DNA of 59,218 nt from NCBI GenBank assembly GCA_017305055.1, contig JAFKMZ010000019.1, forward strand, positions 1 through 59,218. Reading direction: 5' to 3'. Of the stretch, positions 17,847 to 26,951 are shown in pieces. Each line of letters begins with the position of its first letter. The stretch's first letter is position 1. A program made the position numbers and the translations under genes. The notes under the pieces are model-generated. The model made no database searches. It was not told the DNA's origin and was given only the letters and a program-made list of their open reading frames with translations. Source of the stretch: Lysobacterales bacterium (GTDB taxonomy: Bacteria > Pseudomonadota > Gammaproteobacteria > Xanthomonadales > Rhodanobacteraceae).

Positions 17847-20738
17847 ATGAATATCAAAATCAGCAAGTTGTCCTTGGCGGTCGGTGTGGCGTTGTCATTC
17901 GGCGCGACCGCGGCCCTGGTTCCGGGGCCGGCAAGCGCACAGGACGCGGCGCAGTCCGCACCGGCAGACAGCGCCGCACAGGCGACGACGTTGAAGTCGG
18001 TCGTCGTGACTGGATCGCGTATCCGGCAGGTCGATCTGGAGAACCAGCAACCGGTCATCAGCATCGACCGTCAACAGATCACGGCGACCGGCGTCACCAG
18101 CGTCAACGGTGTCCTGGAACAGCTCAATTTCATCCAGACCTCGCCCGGTACAAATCGGCAATCGACCCAGGGAGGCACGTCCAGCTCCTATGCCGACATG
18201 CGGGGCCTGGGCTCCCAGCGCGTCCTGGTCCTGGTCAATGGCCATCGCTGGATGACCAACAACAGCGGCAGTACGGATCTTGCGACCATCCCCTCCGCCG
18301 TCATCGACCATATCGAGGTCCTGAAGGATGGTGCGTCCGCGGTCTATGGGTCCGACGCGGTATCCGGCGTGATCAATATCATCACCCGACAGAATTTCCA
18401 GGGTTTCGAGGCCGATGCTTCGGCAGGCACGAACGAAGCCGGCGACGGCGTGAACCAGAAATACAGCATCACCATGGGTTCTGGGCCATCGGACAAGGGC
18501 TCCATCATGGTGAACCTCGCCTACGACAAGCAGGGCATCATGTGGAACAAGACGCGTGCCCTGACGCGCACGCCGGATGGTCCGCTGCATCCCACGACGT
18601 CGTTCTATGGCGTCGGTCCCCGCGGCAGCTTTACCGACAGCACGGGCACCTATGTGCTCAACGATGTGGGGTTGGACACGACGAATCTGGCCAATTACCA
18701 CCTGGTCAACCCCTCGCGGCGGCCGTTGGACGATCAATACAACGTGATGCTGCCCAAGCCATTCCGTACACCACGTGAAAACAAGTCGGCCTATGTGCAG
18801 GGTCAGTACAATTTCACCGACAACATATCCTTCGTCAGCACGACGATGTATGTCGAGAGTCATGCCTTCAACCAGATGGCCGGATTCCCCTCGCAGTCCC
18901 ACTTCTTCAATCTGTCGGATGGCCTGCTGTCCAAGGACAGCATCTACAACCCGGTCGACCAGGATGTCGCCGTGGGCGTGGACTTCATCAGTCATCCGCG
19001 CACGGTGACCAGCACCAGCAAGTCCGCGCAGGAAATCGCCGCGCTGCAGGGCTATTTCACCCTGAATGGGCACGACTGGAACTGGGATGTGGGCTTGAAC
19101 TACAGCAAGACCAGCTCGGTCTCGAATACGCAGAACAACCTCAACTACGGCTATATGCAGAACGCCATGGGGCCCTCGTTCATCGACGCCAATGGCAAGC
19201 CGACATGCGGAGTGCCGGGAAGCCCGATAGCCAATTGCATACCGTTGAATTATCTCGCCGGCGATCAGGCAATTGCCGCAAACCCGGCATTGGAGAGTGC
19301 GGTGTTCATATTGTCGCAAAACAATGTGATGAACAAGGACATGTCCTACAACGCCAATATAACCGGTGGCTTGTTCAATATCCCTACCGGAGGAGAGGTC
19401 GCTGCTGCGGTTGGCGTGGAACACCGCAGCCTGACGGGATCTTCGATACCGGATGCCTATACGCAATCCGGGCTGTCGAGCAACAATGTTTCTGCGGGGA
19501 CGGTCGGTGGATACGTCGTGAATTCCGCCTATGCCGAGCTGTCGCTTCCCGTGCTCAAGGATTTTGTCGGCGCGAAACTCCTGTCGTTTGACCTGGCGAG
19601 CCGGTACTCCCACTACAGCAACTTTGGCGGTACCACCAACAGCAAGTTCAGTATCGAATACAAGCCTATCGACGATTTGATGATACGCATGAACTATGCG
19701 CAGGCATTCAGGGCCCCTACGATCAACGACATTGACCAGGGCATAAGCCAGGGCTTCGGCAACTTCACCGATCCGTGCGATGCCGTCTACGGAACCAATG
19801 TCTACGGCGATGCCGTCCATGCTGCATGCGTGGCCTCCCTGGCGGCCGCGGGTTATGCGAACCCGTCGCAGTTCCGGCAGCAGTCCCTCACCGGCGGCTC
19901 TGTTGCCGCACCCAATCAGCAGAGCAAGAACCCATCCTACAGCGGTGGTACGCCTGGCCTGCAACCGGAGACGGCCGTCGACAAGACCCTGGGCTTCGTC
20001 TACAGCCCAAGTTACATTCCAGGGCTGGGGCTGACCCTGGATTGGTACCAGATCAAGCTGGACAACATCATCAGCCCAGTGACCATGAACGACGTGCTGC
20101 AGGAGTGCTACCAGGGTGTGCAGTCGTATTGCGGCCGATTCACGCGGGACGCCGAGGGACAGGTATTCGATATGCACACGGGACAAGCCAATCGCGGCAC
20201 GGCCAAGGTCCAGGGCTACGACTTGCAGGTGGCCTACTCCCTGCCGGAGACGAGTTTCGGCAAGTTCCGGTTCGCGTCGGACGTGGCTTACACGGACAAG
20301 TGGCAGGCCCAGGCCGCGGCTGGCGCCAAGGTCGACAACCGGGTCGGCCGGGCCACGCGTGACGGCTACTTCTGGCGGGTCCGCAGCACCACGGCCTTGA
20401 ACTGGGCGTTGGGTGACTGGAGTGCGCAGTGGCGGGTGCGCTACTTCTCCGGACTCGCCGAAGGCTGCTTCTGGGGCAAGACGGTCGAGTGCAACCAGCC
20501 GAACCATATCGATCCGTTCAATGGCGTATACCCACGGAATCGCGTAGGGGCCGTTGCCTTCAATGATGCAAGTGTCAACTGGCAGGCCCCATGGAACGCG
20601 CGCGTCACCCTGGGCATCAACAACATCTTTGGCCGCAAGCCACCCATTGAATATCAACGGCCGACCGGCAGTGCGCCCGTCAACCCCGCGTACGACATCG
20701 ACCGGTACTACTTCGTGAGCTACGTCCAGAAGTTCTAG
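17847..20738 (+). CDS. TonB-dependent outer-membrane receptor
   Basis: A 963-residue receptor. The signal peptide ends near ASA-QD (residue 31). The plug domain starts at LKSVVVTGSRIRQ (about 49-61) and includes DMRGLGSQRVLVLVNGHRW-like and SAVYGSDAVSGVINI-like segments, hallmarks of the plug. The remainder is a beta-barrel that ends in the expected terminal aromatic strand YYFVSYVQKF. It should import a substrate across the outer membrane using TonB energy. Placed between two secreted carboxypeptidases, it most likely takes up peptides or their products, an inference from context. CGGGGAGAG precedes the ATG at 17847. Confidence 0.95.
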   Translation: MNIKISKLSLAVGVALSFGATAALVPGPASAQDAAQSAPADSAAQATTLKSVVVTGSRIRQVDLENQQPVISIDRQQITATGVTSVNGVLEQLNFIQTSPGTNRQSTQGGTSSSYADMRGLGSQRVLVLVNGHRWMTNNSGSTDLATIPSAVIDHIEVLKDGASAVYGSDAVSGVINIITRQNFQGFEADASAGTNEAGDGVNQKYSITMGSGPSDKGSIMVNLAYDKQGIMWNKTRALTRTPDGPLHPTTSFYGVGPRGSFTDSTGTYVLNDVGLDTTNLANYHLVNPSRRPLDDQYNVMLPKPFRTPRENKSAYVQGQYNFTDNISFVSTTMYVESHAFNQMAGFPSQSHFFNLSDGLLSKDSIYNPVDQDVAVGVDFISHPRTVTSTSKSAQEIAALQGYFTLNGHDWNWDVGLNYSKTSSVSNTQNNLNYGYMQNAMGPSFIDANGKPTCGVPGSPIANCIPLNYLAGDQAIAANPALESAVFILSQNNVMNKDMSYNANITGGLFNIPTGGEVAAAVGVEHRSLTGSSIPDAYTQSGLSSNNVSAGTVGGYVVNSAYAELSLPVLKDFVGAKLLSFDLASRYSHYSNFGGTTNSKFSIEYKPIDDLMIRMNYAQAFRAPTINDIDQGISQGFGNFTDPCDAVYGTNVYGDAVHAACVASLAAAGYANPSQFRQQSLTGGSVAAPNQQSKNPSYSGGTPGLQPETAVDKTLGFVYSPSYIPGLGLTLDWYQIKLDNIISPVTMNDVLQECYQGVQSYCGRFTRDAEGQVFDMHTGQANRGTAKVQGYDLQVAYSLPETSFGKFRFASDVAYTDKWQAQAAAGAKVDNRVGRATRDGYFWRVRSTTALNWALGDWSAQWRVRYFSGLAEGCFWGKTVECNQPNHIDPFNGVYPRNRVGAVAFNDASVNWQAPWNARVTLGINNIFGRKPPIEYQRPTGSAPVNPAYDIDRYYFVSYVQKF

Positions 20739-20765
20739 GCGCAGCTCCCGCTTCCCGGAAGCTGA

Positions 20766-20809
20766 CCAGCGGTGGTTGCCTGCAGAAGCCCTGCGGCAAC
20801 CACGGCTGG
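20766..20809 (+). promoter_or_regulatory. Strong intercistronic hairpin between receptor and second peptidase
   Basis: The left arm (20766-20785) and right arm (20791-20809) pair along 18 bp, with one G-G mismatch and one bulged T and a 5-nt loop (AAGCC). No U-run follows, and the next gene starts 23 bp later. It could partly terminate or protect the receptor transcript and so lower expression of the second peptidase relative to the receptor. Confidence 0.65.
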
Positions 20810-20831
20810 CCCATCGAACAACGGAGACAGC

Positions 20832-22406
20832 ATGATGAACAAGCGCGGACTCACGTCCATGGCGGCGGTGCTTTGCCTGGGTTTCGTCTCAACCGCAACC
20901 CTTGCCTATGCGTCGCCTGACAAACCAGCCAAGCAGGAGGCGAAAGCCGATACCGCACCGGTGCGCGTGCCTGACTCGGTGACCAAGGGCAGCGTCACCA
21001 TCGACGGCCAGCGGATCGACTACACCGCCACGGCCGGCACGATCATCCTGAAAAACCAGGAAGGCAAACCCACCGGCAGCATGTTCTACGTCGCGTATGT
21101 GAAAGATGGCGTCAAGGACAGGACGCAGCGGCCGGTGACGTTCTTCTACAACGGCGGTCCGGGTTCGTCGACGATCTGGTTGCACATGGGCGCGTTCGGT
21201 CCGCAGCGGGTCGTCACGGATGACCACACCCATACGCCGCCTGGCCCGTACAAGCTGGTGAACAACGAGTACAGCCTGCTCGACGTCACCGACGAGGTAT
21301 TTATCGACATGATGAGTACCGGCTACAGCCGCATCCTCGACAAGGACAAGGGTGGCGTCGGCAAGTGGCAGGATTTCTACGGCGTCGATCCCGACGCGCA
21401 CGCGTTTGCCCAGTTCATCCAGCGCTATCTGAATATCAACAGCCGATCCATGTCGCCCAAGTACCTGTATGGCGAGAGCTACGGCACCCTGCGCTCGGAG
21501 GTGCTGGCGAACTACCTGCAACAGGCAGAAGACATCGACCTGAACGGCGTGGTCCTGCAGTCGGCCTATATGGGTGCCTCCATCCCCTACGGGTCCGACA
21601 TCCAGTACGCGACCAACCTGCCGTCGATGGCGGCGGATGCCTGGTACCACCACAAGATTCCAAATGCACCGGACAAGCTGCAGCCGTTCCTGGCCCAGGT
21701 CGAGGACTTTGCCATGGGTGAATACACCCTGGCCTTGGGCAAGGGCAACAAGCTGCCGGCCGACCAGCGCAACGCGATCCTGCAGAAGCTGCATGCGTAC
21801 ACCGGCCTGGATGTGGCCTATCTCGACAAGGCCAACATGCGCGTGACGCCGAGTCAGTTTTTCCACGAACTGCTCAGTGACCAGGGACAAACCGTCGGCC
21901 GCCTGGATGGGCGGTTTGCGCAGGCCTCGATGGACCGGATGAGCGAGGGCATGCAATACGACACGCAGGCGGCATCGGTCAGTTCCTCGTACATGGCGGG
22001 CTTCAATTACTACGCCCACAACGTCCTCAAATACGGTCGGGACGAGATTTACCGTCCGGAGGCGTATGGCATCGTGCATGCGCACCCCTGGTCACAGGAC
22101 GACGAGAACCTGAACAGCAGGGGCGGCCGGCCGCGGCCGGTCAATGGGGCCGTGAATCTCGCCCAGGCGATGAAGTTCAACCCCCATCTGCGGGTCGAGG
22201 TGGAGAGTGGCTATTACGACTTTGCCACGCCTTACTACGGCATGGAGTACAGCGTCGCGCACATGGATTTGCCGGCAAACCTGCAGTCGAATATCCAGTT
22301 CAAATATTATGAGTCCGGGCACATGATCTACGTGCGGATTCCCGATTTGAAGGATTTGCATCAGAACGTGGCCAACTTCATCCGCAGCACAGACAACTTG
22401 CAGTAG
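20832..22406 (+). CDS. Secreted S10 family serine carboxypeptidase (copy 2)
   Basis: A 524-residue paralogue of the peptidase at 16121-17761. It has a signal peptide (cleavage near YAS, residue 26-28), NGGPGSS at 107-113 and the triad Ser216 (YGESYGTLR), Asp463 (YYDFATP) and His497 (SGHMIY). Long stretches match copy 1 closely (for example VVLQS, WYHHK, SLLDV), so the two probably arose by duplication. GGAG at 20823-20826 serves either of two adjacent ATG codons (20832 or 20835). Copy 2 lacks the Ser/Asn-rich stretch found after the signal peptide of copy 1. It ends the operon; a palindromic repeat follows. Confidence 0.93.
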   Translation: MMNKRGLTSMAAVLCLGFVSTATLAYASPDKPAKQEAKADTAPVRVPDSVTKGSVTIDGQRIDYTATAGTIILKNQEGKPTGSMFYVAYVKDGVKDRTQRPVTFFYNGGPGSSTIWLHMGAFGPQRVVTDDHTHTPPGPYKLVNNEYSLLDVTDEVFIDMMSTGYSRILDKDKGGVGKWQDFYGVDPDAHAFAQFIQRYLNINSRSMSPKYLYGESYGTLRSEVLANYLQQAEDIDLNGVVLQSAYMGASIPYGSDIQYATNLPSMAADAWYHHKIPNAPDKLQPFLAQVEDFAMGEYTLALGKGNKLPADQRNAILQKLHAYTGLDVAYLDKANMRVTPSQFFHELLSDQGQTVGRLDGRFAQASMDRMSEGMQYDTQAASVSSSYMAGFNYYAHNVLKYGRDEIYRPEAYGIVHAHPWSQDDENLNSRGGRPRPVNGAVNLAQAMKFNPHLRVEVESGYYDFATPYYGMEYSVAHMDLPANLQSNIQFKYYESGHMIYVRIPDLKDLHQNVANFIRSTDNLQ

Positions 22407-22426
22407 GCAAAGGGGACGGAGCCGAA

Positions 22427-22529
22427 TGGCGCTTGCTTGAGCGCGAAACTCCCCATTTCGTCATTCCCGATTGACCAGCTTCGCTGTTGAGAAGCTCCTC
22501 GCGGGGATGACGAGCTCAAGCAAGTGCCA
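22427..22529. repeat. Nested palindromic intergenic repeat
   Basis: Three inverted repeats sit inside one another. The outer arms are 22427-22444 and 22512-22529 (two differences in 18). The middle arms, 22458-22468 and 22503-22513, contain TCGTCATTCCC and GGGGATGACGA. The inner arms AGCTTC and GAAGCT are at 22477-22482 and 22491-22496. The CGTCATTCCC/GGGATGACG core resembles REP-like repeats common between genes in Xanthomonadales. The element follows the peptidase operon and could end transcription or protect the mRNA end. Confidence 0.7.
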
Positions 22530-22550
22530 CGTCACCGCTTCGGTTCTACA

Positions 22551-22579
22551 TTGACTTGTGCGGCGCACAAACGTAGTAT
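22551..22579 (+). promoter_or_regulatory. Putative sigma-70 promoter of yceD-rpmF
   Basis: TTGACT (22551-22556) and TAGTAT (22574-22579) are separated by exactly 17 bp. Transcription would start near 22586, only a few bases before the ATG at 22589, which has no ribosome site of its own. The transcript would thus be almost leaderless. Confidence 0.55.
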
Positions 22580-22588
22580 TCGCCGGCT

Positions 22589-23104
22589 ATGGTGACCACT
22601 CTGCCCGATTTGGTCGATGCGTGGCGCATGGCCTCGAGCCGGCGTTCGTTCTCTGGGTGCCTGCCCGTCAGTGGGCTGGGCCGCCTGCGCGAGGCACTGG
22701 CAGATACCTCGGGCGAGGTCAGCTATGCACTGGACTTCGGTTGCGACGACCAGCAGGTGTGCTACGTGGACGTGCGCGCAGACGCGGCACTGCAGGTGAC
22801 ATGCCAGCGGTCACTGCAGCCGTTTGCGTTGCCGATGGCGGTGAATACGCGGCTTGGCATGATCAGGCATGAGCGCGAAGAGGCGGGTTTGCCGCCGCAC
22901 TACGAGCCGCTGCTGGTACCATCTGACGGCTTGGTCAGGCCGGCGGACCTCATCGAGGACGAGTTGCTGCTGGCCATGCCGCTGGTGGCGATCAATCCCG
23001 ACAGCAGCCTGGAGCCGGTGACGGACGATGGTCCAGTTGCAGATCGCGCAGAGGAAGGCCCATTTGCGGCGCTGCGCGGGCTGAGGAAATCGAGCCGCCA
23101 CTAG
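22589..23104 (+). CDS. yceD: YceD family protein (DUF177), 23S rRNA accumulation factor
   Basis: A 171-residue acidic protein of the YceD/DUF177 family. The conserved segment [14 protein letters not shown] (about residues 70-83) and the later [15 protein letters not shown] (about 130-144) are family hallmarks. YceD genes are linked to rpmF in most bacteria, as here; the protein is involved in 23S rRNA accumulation. No Shine-Dalgarno sequence is seen before the ATG, which lies close to the predicted transcription start. Length is normal. Confidence 0.93.
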   Translation: MVTTLPDLVDAWRMASSRRSFSGCLPVSGLGRLREALADTSGEVSYALDFGCDDQQVCYVDVRADAALQVTCQRSLQPFALPMAVNTRLGMIRHEREEAGLPPHYEPLLVPSDGLVRPADLIEDELLLAMPLVAINPDSSLEPVTDDGPVADRAEEGPFAALRGLRKSSRH

Positions 23105-23189
23105 CACAAAAGACGAACACACCGTGGGCCCGCGCCGAACAGCGGGCTGCCTTCAAACAGAATCAACCGGACTTTGCTGGAGAACCATC

Positions 23190-23384
23190 ATGGCAGTTGC
23201 CAAGAGCCGCCGAACCCCATCCACCCGCGGTATGCGCCGTGCACACGACGTGCTGCAGCCCGTGCAGTTGTCCACCGACCCGACCAGTGGCGAAGTCCAC
23301 CTGCGGCACCACGTCACCAAGGACGGGTATTATCGTGGCAAGAAACTGATCCAGCCGAAGGCTGCGGTGACGGTCGACGACTGA
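23190..23384 (+). CDS. rpmF: 50S ribosomal protein L32
   Basis: A 64-residue basic protein that begins [20 protein letters not shown], the standard bL32 N-terminus, and continues with [15 protein letters not shown]. The zinc-binding cysteines found in some L32 proteins are absent, which is common in this lineage. The ATG at 23190 follows TGGAG after a short spacer. The gene is 85 bp after yceD, in the usual yceD-rpmF pair. The phosphate acyltransferase gene plsX that often follows rpmF is missing here. Confidence 0.98.
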   Translation: MAVAKSRRTPSTRGMRRAHDVLQPVQLSTDPTSGEVHLRHHVTKDGYYRGKKLIQPKAAVTVDD

Positions 23385-23463
23385 GCGGTCCATGGGAATG
23401 CGGCTGCTTCGTCCGCGATCCTGGCTGGTGACGATTGATGTGCTTCGGGTGGGCGAAGCAGGC

Positions 23464-23487
23464 AAGCGGCGCGACAAGGCGCCGCTT
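23464..23487 (+). terminator. Hairpin after rpmF
   Basis: A perfect 9-bp GC-rich stem (AAGCGGCGC / GCGCCGCTT) with a 6-nt loop lies 79 bp after the rpmF stop. Only a short T-run follows, so it may be an imperfect terminator separating yceD-rpmF from the fab genes. Confidence 0.45.
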
Positions 23488-23574
23488 TGCGTTCGCGCGA
23501 GCGTGGATCAGCCGCCGCATGGTACAAAGACGGTTCGCCGGGTCATGACCGAGTCTTCACGGGTAGGTAGCTGA

Positions 23575-24549
23575 ATGTCACAGATTTACGCTCGTATCGT
23601 GGCTACCGGTAGTGCCTTGCCGGATCGGGTGGTGAGCAACCTCGATCTGGAAAAGCTTGTGGACACCAGCGACGAGTGGATTCGTTCGCGCACCGGCATC
23701 CGCGAACGACACATTGTGGCCGAGGGGCAGACCACCGGCGATCTCGCCTTCCTGGCGGCGCAACGTGCGCTCGAGGCCGCCGGGGTCAAGGCTTCCGAGC
23801 TCGACCTGATCGTGCTTGGCACGACCACGCCGGACATCGTTTTCCCGTCCACGGCGTGCCTGGTGCAAGAGCGCCTCGGCGCCAACGGCTGCGCGGCATT
23901 TGACGTGAACGCGGCGTGTTCCGGTTTCATGTACGGCCTGGGCATTGCCGACAAGTTCATCCGCAGCGGGCAGTCGAAGAAGGTACTCGTGATCGGCGCC
24001 GAGACGCTGACCCGGATGGTCGACTGGACCGAGCGCGAGACTTGCGTGCTGTTTGGCGATGGCGCGGGCGCGGTGGTGCTGGAGGCGGCGAATGACCCGG
24101 GCATCTACGCCACCTGCCTTCACGCCGATGGCAGCTACAAGCACTTGCTGTACGCCCCGGTGGGCGTGTCGGTGGGTTTCAACGACGAGCCAAACCATGG
24201 CGTGCGCATCCACATGTCCGGCCGGGAAGTGTTCAAGGTGGCGGTGAAGACGCTCGACGCGCTGGTCGGCGAGACCCTGGCTGCCGCTGGCATGCAGGAA
24301 TCGCAGATCGATTGGCTGATCCCGCACCAGGCCAACCTGCGCATCATCGAGGCGACAGCCAAGCGCCTGAACATGCCCATGGAACGGGTGGTGGTGACGG
24401 TGGACCAGCACGCGAACACCTCATCCGGCTCGGTGCCGCTGGCACTGGATTACGCCGTGCGTTCGGGCAAGGTGCAGCGTGGCCAGAACCTGCTGCTGGA
24501 AGCCTTTGGCGGCGGGTTTACCTGGGCTTCGGCGTTGTTGCGCTACTGA
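23575..24549 (+). CDS. fabH: Beta-ketoacyl-ACP synthase III
   Basis: A 324-residue condensing enzyme that starts fatty acid synthesis from acetyl-CoA and malonyl-ACP. The triad is Cys115 (VNAACSGF), His251 (IPHQANLRI) and Asn281 (ANTSSGS). The N-terminal TSDEWIRSRTGIRERH and the C-terminal EAFGGGFTWASALLRY are diagnostic for FabH. It is the first of the fabH-fabD-fabG-acpP-fabF cluster, 190 bp after rpmF. The putative TACAAA -10-like sequence at 23523-23528 is not convincing on its own. Confidence 0.98.
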   Translation: MSQIYARIVATGSALPDRVVSNLDLEKLVDTSDEWIRSRTGIRERHIVAEGQTTGDLAFLAAQRALEAAGVKASELDLIVLGTTTPDIVFPSTACLVQERLGANGCAAFDVNAACSGFMYGLGIADKFIRSGQSKKVLVIGAETLTRMVDWTERETCVLFGDGAGAVVLEAANDPGIYATCLHADGSYKHLLYAPVGVSVGFNDEPNHGVRIHMSGREVFKVAVKTLDALVGETLAAAGMQESQIDWLIPHQANLRIIEATAKRLNMPMERVVVTVDQHANTSSGSVPLALDYAVRSGKVQRGQNLLLEAFGGGFTWASALLRY

Positions 24550-24696
24550 TTGGCACAAGACGGGGTGTGTCGTGCGGACGATCGGCAAACCGTGTGGTCG
24601 CGCGTGGTCCGCAACTCCCTATGGATTTTTTGGCCTGCCGGCCGACGTCGCATCCGCGGGTGATGGCGATGTTCCTGACACCATGATGGGTACGCC

Positions 24697-25644
24697 ATGA
24701 GCAAGACACGATCGACGCTTGCGTTCGTTTTCCCAGGCCAAGGTTCCCAGTCCATGGGCATGCTGGCCGAACTGGCAGCAGTGCACGACGAGGTGGTGCA
24801 GACCTTTGCCGAGGCCTCCGAGGGTGCCGGAACCGACCTGTGGGCGTTGGCCCAGCAAGGGCCGGTGGACGAGCTCAATCGCACCGAGAACACCCAGCCC
24901 GCTCTCCTTGCCGCCAGCGTCGCGGTGTGGCGCGTGTGGCAGAAGCTCGGCGGCGCGCGACCGGCACAGTTGTCCGGACACAGCCTGGGCGAATACAGCG
25001 CCCTGGTCTGCGCCGGCGCCCTGTCGCTGCGCGAAGGCGCGGCCCTGGTTGCCGAGCGCGGTCGCCTCATGCAGGCGGCGGTGCCCGAGGGCGTGGGTGC
25101 CATGGCAGCCATCATCGGCGGCGACGATACGCAAGTGGCGGCCGTGTGCGCGGAGCAGGCGCAAGGCCAGGTCGTGGCGCCGGCCAATTTCAATTCGCCC
25201 GGGCAACTGGTCATCTCCGGCCATGCCGAGGCGGTCGACCGCGTGTTGGCGGCGCTGGCGGGTCTGGGCGTGAAGCGGGCAATCAAGCTCCCGGTCTCCG
25301 TGCCCTCGCATTGCGCCCTGATGCGCGAGGCGGCGAATCGGCTGGGCGAACGCATGGCCGCCTGCCACTGGCAGGTGCCGGCGATCCCGGTCATCCAGAA
25401 TGCCGATGCGCGCAGCTATGCGACCGTCGCGGAAGTGTGCCGGGCGTTGCAGCGCCAGCTGTATCAGCCGGTGCGCTGGACCGAGTGTGTGCATGCGCTT
25501 GCTGCCGGCGGCGCGACCGAGGTGGCCGAGTGTGGTCCGGGCAAGGTGCTGGGCGGCCTGATCAAGCGCATCGACGGCAGCCTCGCCACCCAGGCCATTG
25601 CCACGCCGGCCGCGCTGGACGCCGCGCTGGCCGAGTGGGTGTGA
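24697..25644 (+). CDS. fabD: Malonyl CoA-acyl carrier protein transacylase
   Basis: A 315-residue enzyme that loads malonate onto ACP. It begins with FVFPGQGSQSMGM (residues 10-22), has the nucleophile Ser96 in GHSLGEYSAL and the catalytic His205 in SVPSHCALM. The CoA/malonate-binding Gln (NTQPAL) is present too. It is 147 bp downstream of fabH and 88 bp upstream of fabG. Confidence 0.98.
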   Translation: MSKTRSTLAFVFPGQGSQSMGMLAELAAVHDEVVQTFAEASEGAGTDLWALAQQGPVDELNRTENTQPALLAASVAVWRVWQKLGGARPAQLSGHSLGEYSALVCAGALSLREGAALVAERGRLMQAAVPEGVGAMAAIIGGDDTQVAAVCAEQAQGQVVAPANFNSPGQLVISGHAEAVDRVLAALAGLGVKRAIKLPVSVPSHCALMREAANRLGERMAACHWQVPAIPVIQNADARSYATVAEVCRALQRQLYQPVRWTECVHALAAGGATEVAECGPGKVLGGLIKRIDGSLATQAIATPAALDAALAEWV

Positions 25645-25732
25645 GCCCTGCGGTATTCTTCGTATTCGAGGCTGCCTGTCCGTGCGCGTGGGCGGGCGCG
25701 CCGACTTTGTACCGCCAAGTGAGGAGACAGTC

Positions 25733-26476
25733 GTGAGCACGAGCTTGCAGGGAGAGATTGCCCTGGTGACCGGTGCCAGCCGGGGCATTGGTGCGGCCAT
25801 TGCCGATCATCTGGCGGCATCGGGTGCAATCGTGGTCGGCACGGCGACCAGTGCAGCGGGCGCAGCCTCGGTCGACGTGCGCCTGTCGCCCTACGAGGGT
25901 TGCGGACGGGTGCTGGACGTGACTGACAGCAGCGGGGTCGAGGCTTTGGTCGATGCCGTTGGCAAGGAATTCGGCCCTATCTCGATCCTGGTAAACAATG
26001 CCTGCATCACCCGCGACCAGCTCCTGCTGCGCATGCGTGAGGAAGACTGGAATCTGATCCTGGACACCAACCTGAGCTCGGTGTACCGGCTGTCCAAGGC
26101 AGTGCTGCGGGGCATGATGAAGGCGCGCAAGGGCCGCATCATCTCCATTGCCTCGGTGGTCGGCCTGATCGGCAATCCCGGCCAGGCCAACTATGCGGCG
26201 GCCAAGGCCGGCATCATCGCCTTTTCAAAGTCCCTGGCCCGCGAGATCGGCGCCCGCGGGATCACGGTGAATGTGGTGGCCCCGGGTTTCATCGATACGC
26301 AGATGACCGAGGCGCTGCCCGAGGAGTCGCGCCGTGCGCTGCTGGCGCAGATTGCGCTCGGTCGGCTGGGCGCGCCGGCCGATGTCGCCGAAGCCGTCGG
26401 TTTCCTCGCATCGTCCGCCGCCGCGTACATCACCGGGGAGACGCTGCACGTGAACGGCGGCATGTACATGCCCTGA
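25733..26476 (+). CDS. fabG: 3-oxoacyl-ACP reductase
   Basis: A 247-residue short-chain dehydrogenase that reduces beta-ketoacyl-ACP with NADPH. The cofactor motif is TGASRGIG (13-20), NNA lies at 88-90, and the active-site residues are Ser141, Tyr154 and Lys158 (SVVG...YAAAK). The GTG at 25733 is taken as start: AGGAG stands before it and it gives the normal family length. The open frame continues upstream but has no FabG-like residues there. Confidence 0.97.
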   Translation: MSTSLQGEIALVTGASRGIGAAIADHLAASGAIVVGTATSAAGAASVDVRLSPYEGCGRVLDVTDSSGVEALVDAVGKEFGPISILVNNACITRDQLLLRMREEDWNLILDTNLSSVYRLSKAVLRGMMKARKGRIISIASVVGLIGNPGQANYAAAKAGIIAFSKSLAREIGARGITVNVVAPGFIDTQMTEALPEESRRALLAQIALGRLGAPADVAEAVGFLASSAAAYITGETLHVNGGMYMP

Positions 26477-26672
26477 GGGTCGGCGGTGGCAGGGAGTCGC
26501 GCGCGCCGCAGTTTTGCAGGATAATCAACACTTCGTGCTGGTCGAGATGACCAGGGTCCAGGTTTCTTCGGCAGACATGGCGGCCTTGCGGCTTAGTCAT
26601 TACAATGCGCCGGCGTTTTGCTTCGCACATGCGGGCAGGGCAAACCACTACTCCGTGAGAGGTATTGGCAAC

Positions 26673-26912
26673 ATGAGCACCATCGAAGAGCGGGTCAAGA
26701 AAATCGTCGTCGAGCAATTGGGCGTGAAGGAAGATGAGGTCACGGCGAACGCTTCGTTTGTGGACGACCTGGGTGCGGATTCGCTGGATACGGTGGAGCT
26801 GGTGATGGCGCTCGAGGAAGAGTTCGAGACCGAGATCCCGGACGAGGATGCCGAGAAGATCACCACCGTGCAGCAGGCTGTCGACTATATCAAGGCGCAC
26901 GCCAAGAGCTGA
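26673..26912 (+). CDS. acpP: Acyl carrier protein
   Basis: A 79-residue acidic protein with the 4'-phosphopantetheine attachment site Ser37 in [10 protein letters not shown]. The sequence [18 protein letters not shown] is the standard AcpP start. It carries acyl intermediates between the Fab enzymes. GAGAGG lies about 10 bp before the ATG. A TACAAT -10-like box at 26601-26606 in the 196-bp gap could serve a gene-specific promoter, but no good -35 is seen. Confidence 0.98.
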   Translation: MSTIEERVKKIVVEQLGVKEDEVTANASFVDDLGADSLDTVELVMALEEEFETEIPDEDAEKITTVQQAVDYIKAHAKS

Positions 26913-26925
26913 TCTCGCCTTGCTG

Positions 26926-26951
26926 GGGCGACGTGCGCCAAGCTGTCGCCC
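26926..26951 (+). terminator. Possible hairpin after acpP
   Basis: A 7-bp stem (GGGCGAC at 26926-26932, GTCGCCC at 26945-26951) with a 12-nt loop begins 13 bp after the acpP stop. There is no T-run. It may attenuate read-through from the highly expressed acpP into fabF. Confidence 0.3.

Noticed and set aside
17895-20657. A 920-residue open frame on the minus strand opposite the TonB receptor
   Set aside because: Composition and lack of motifs mark it as a shadow of the receptor gene.
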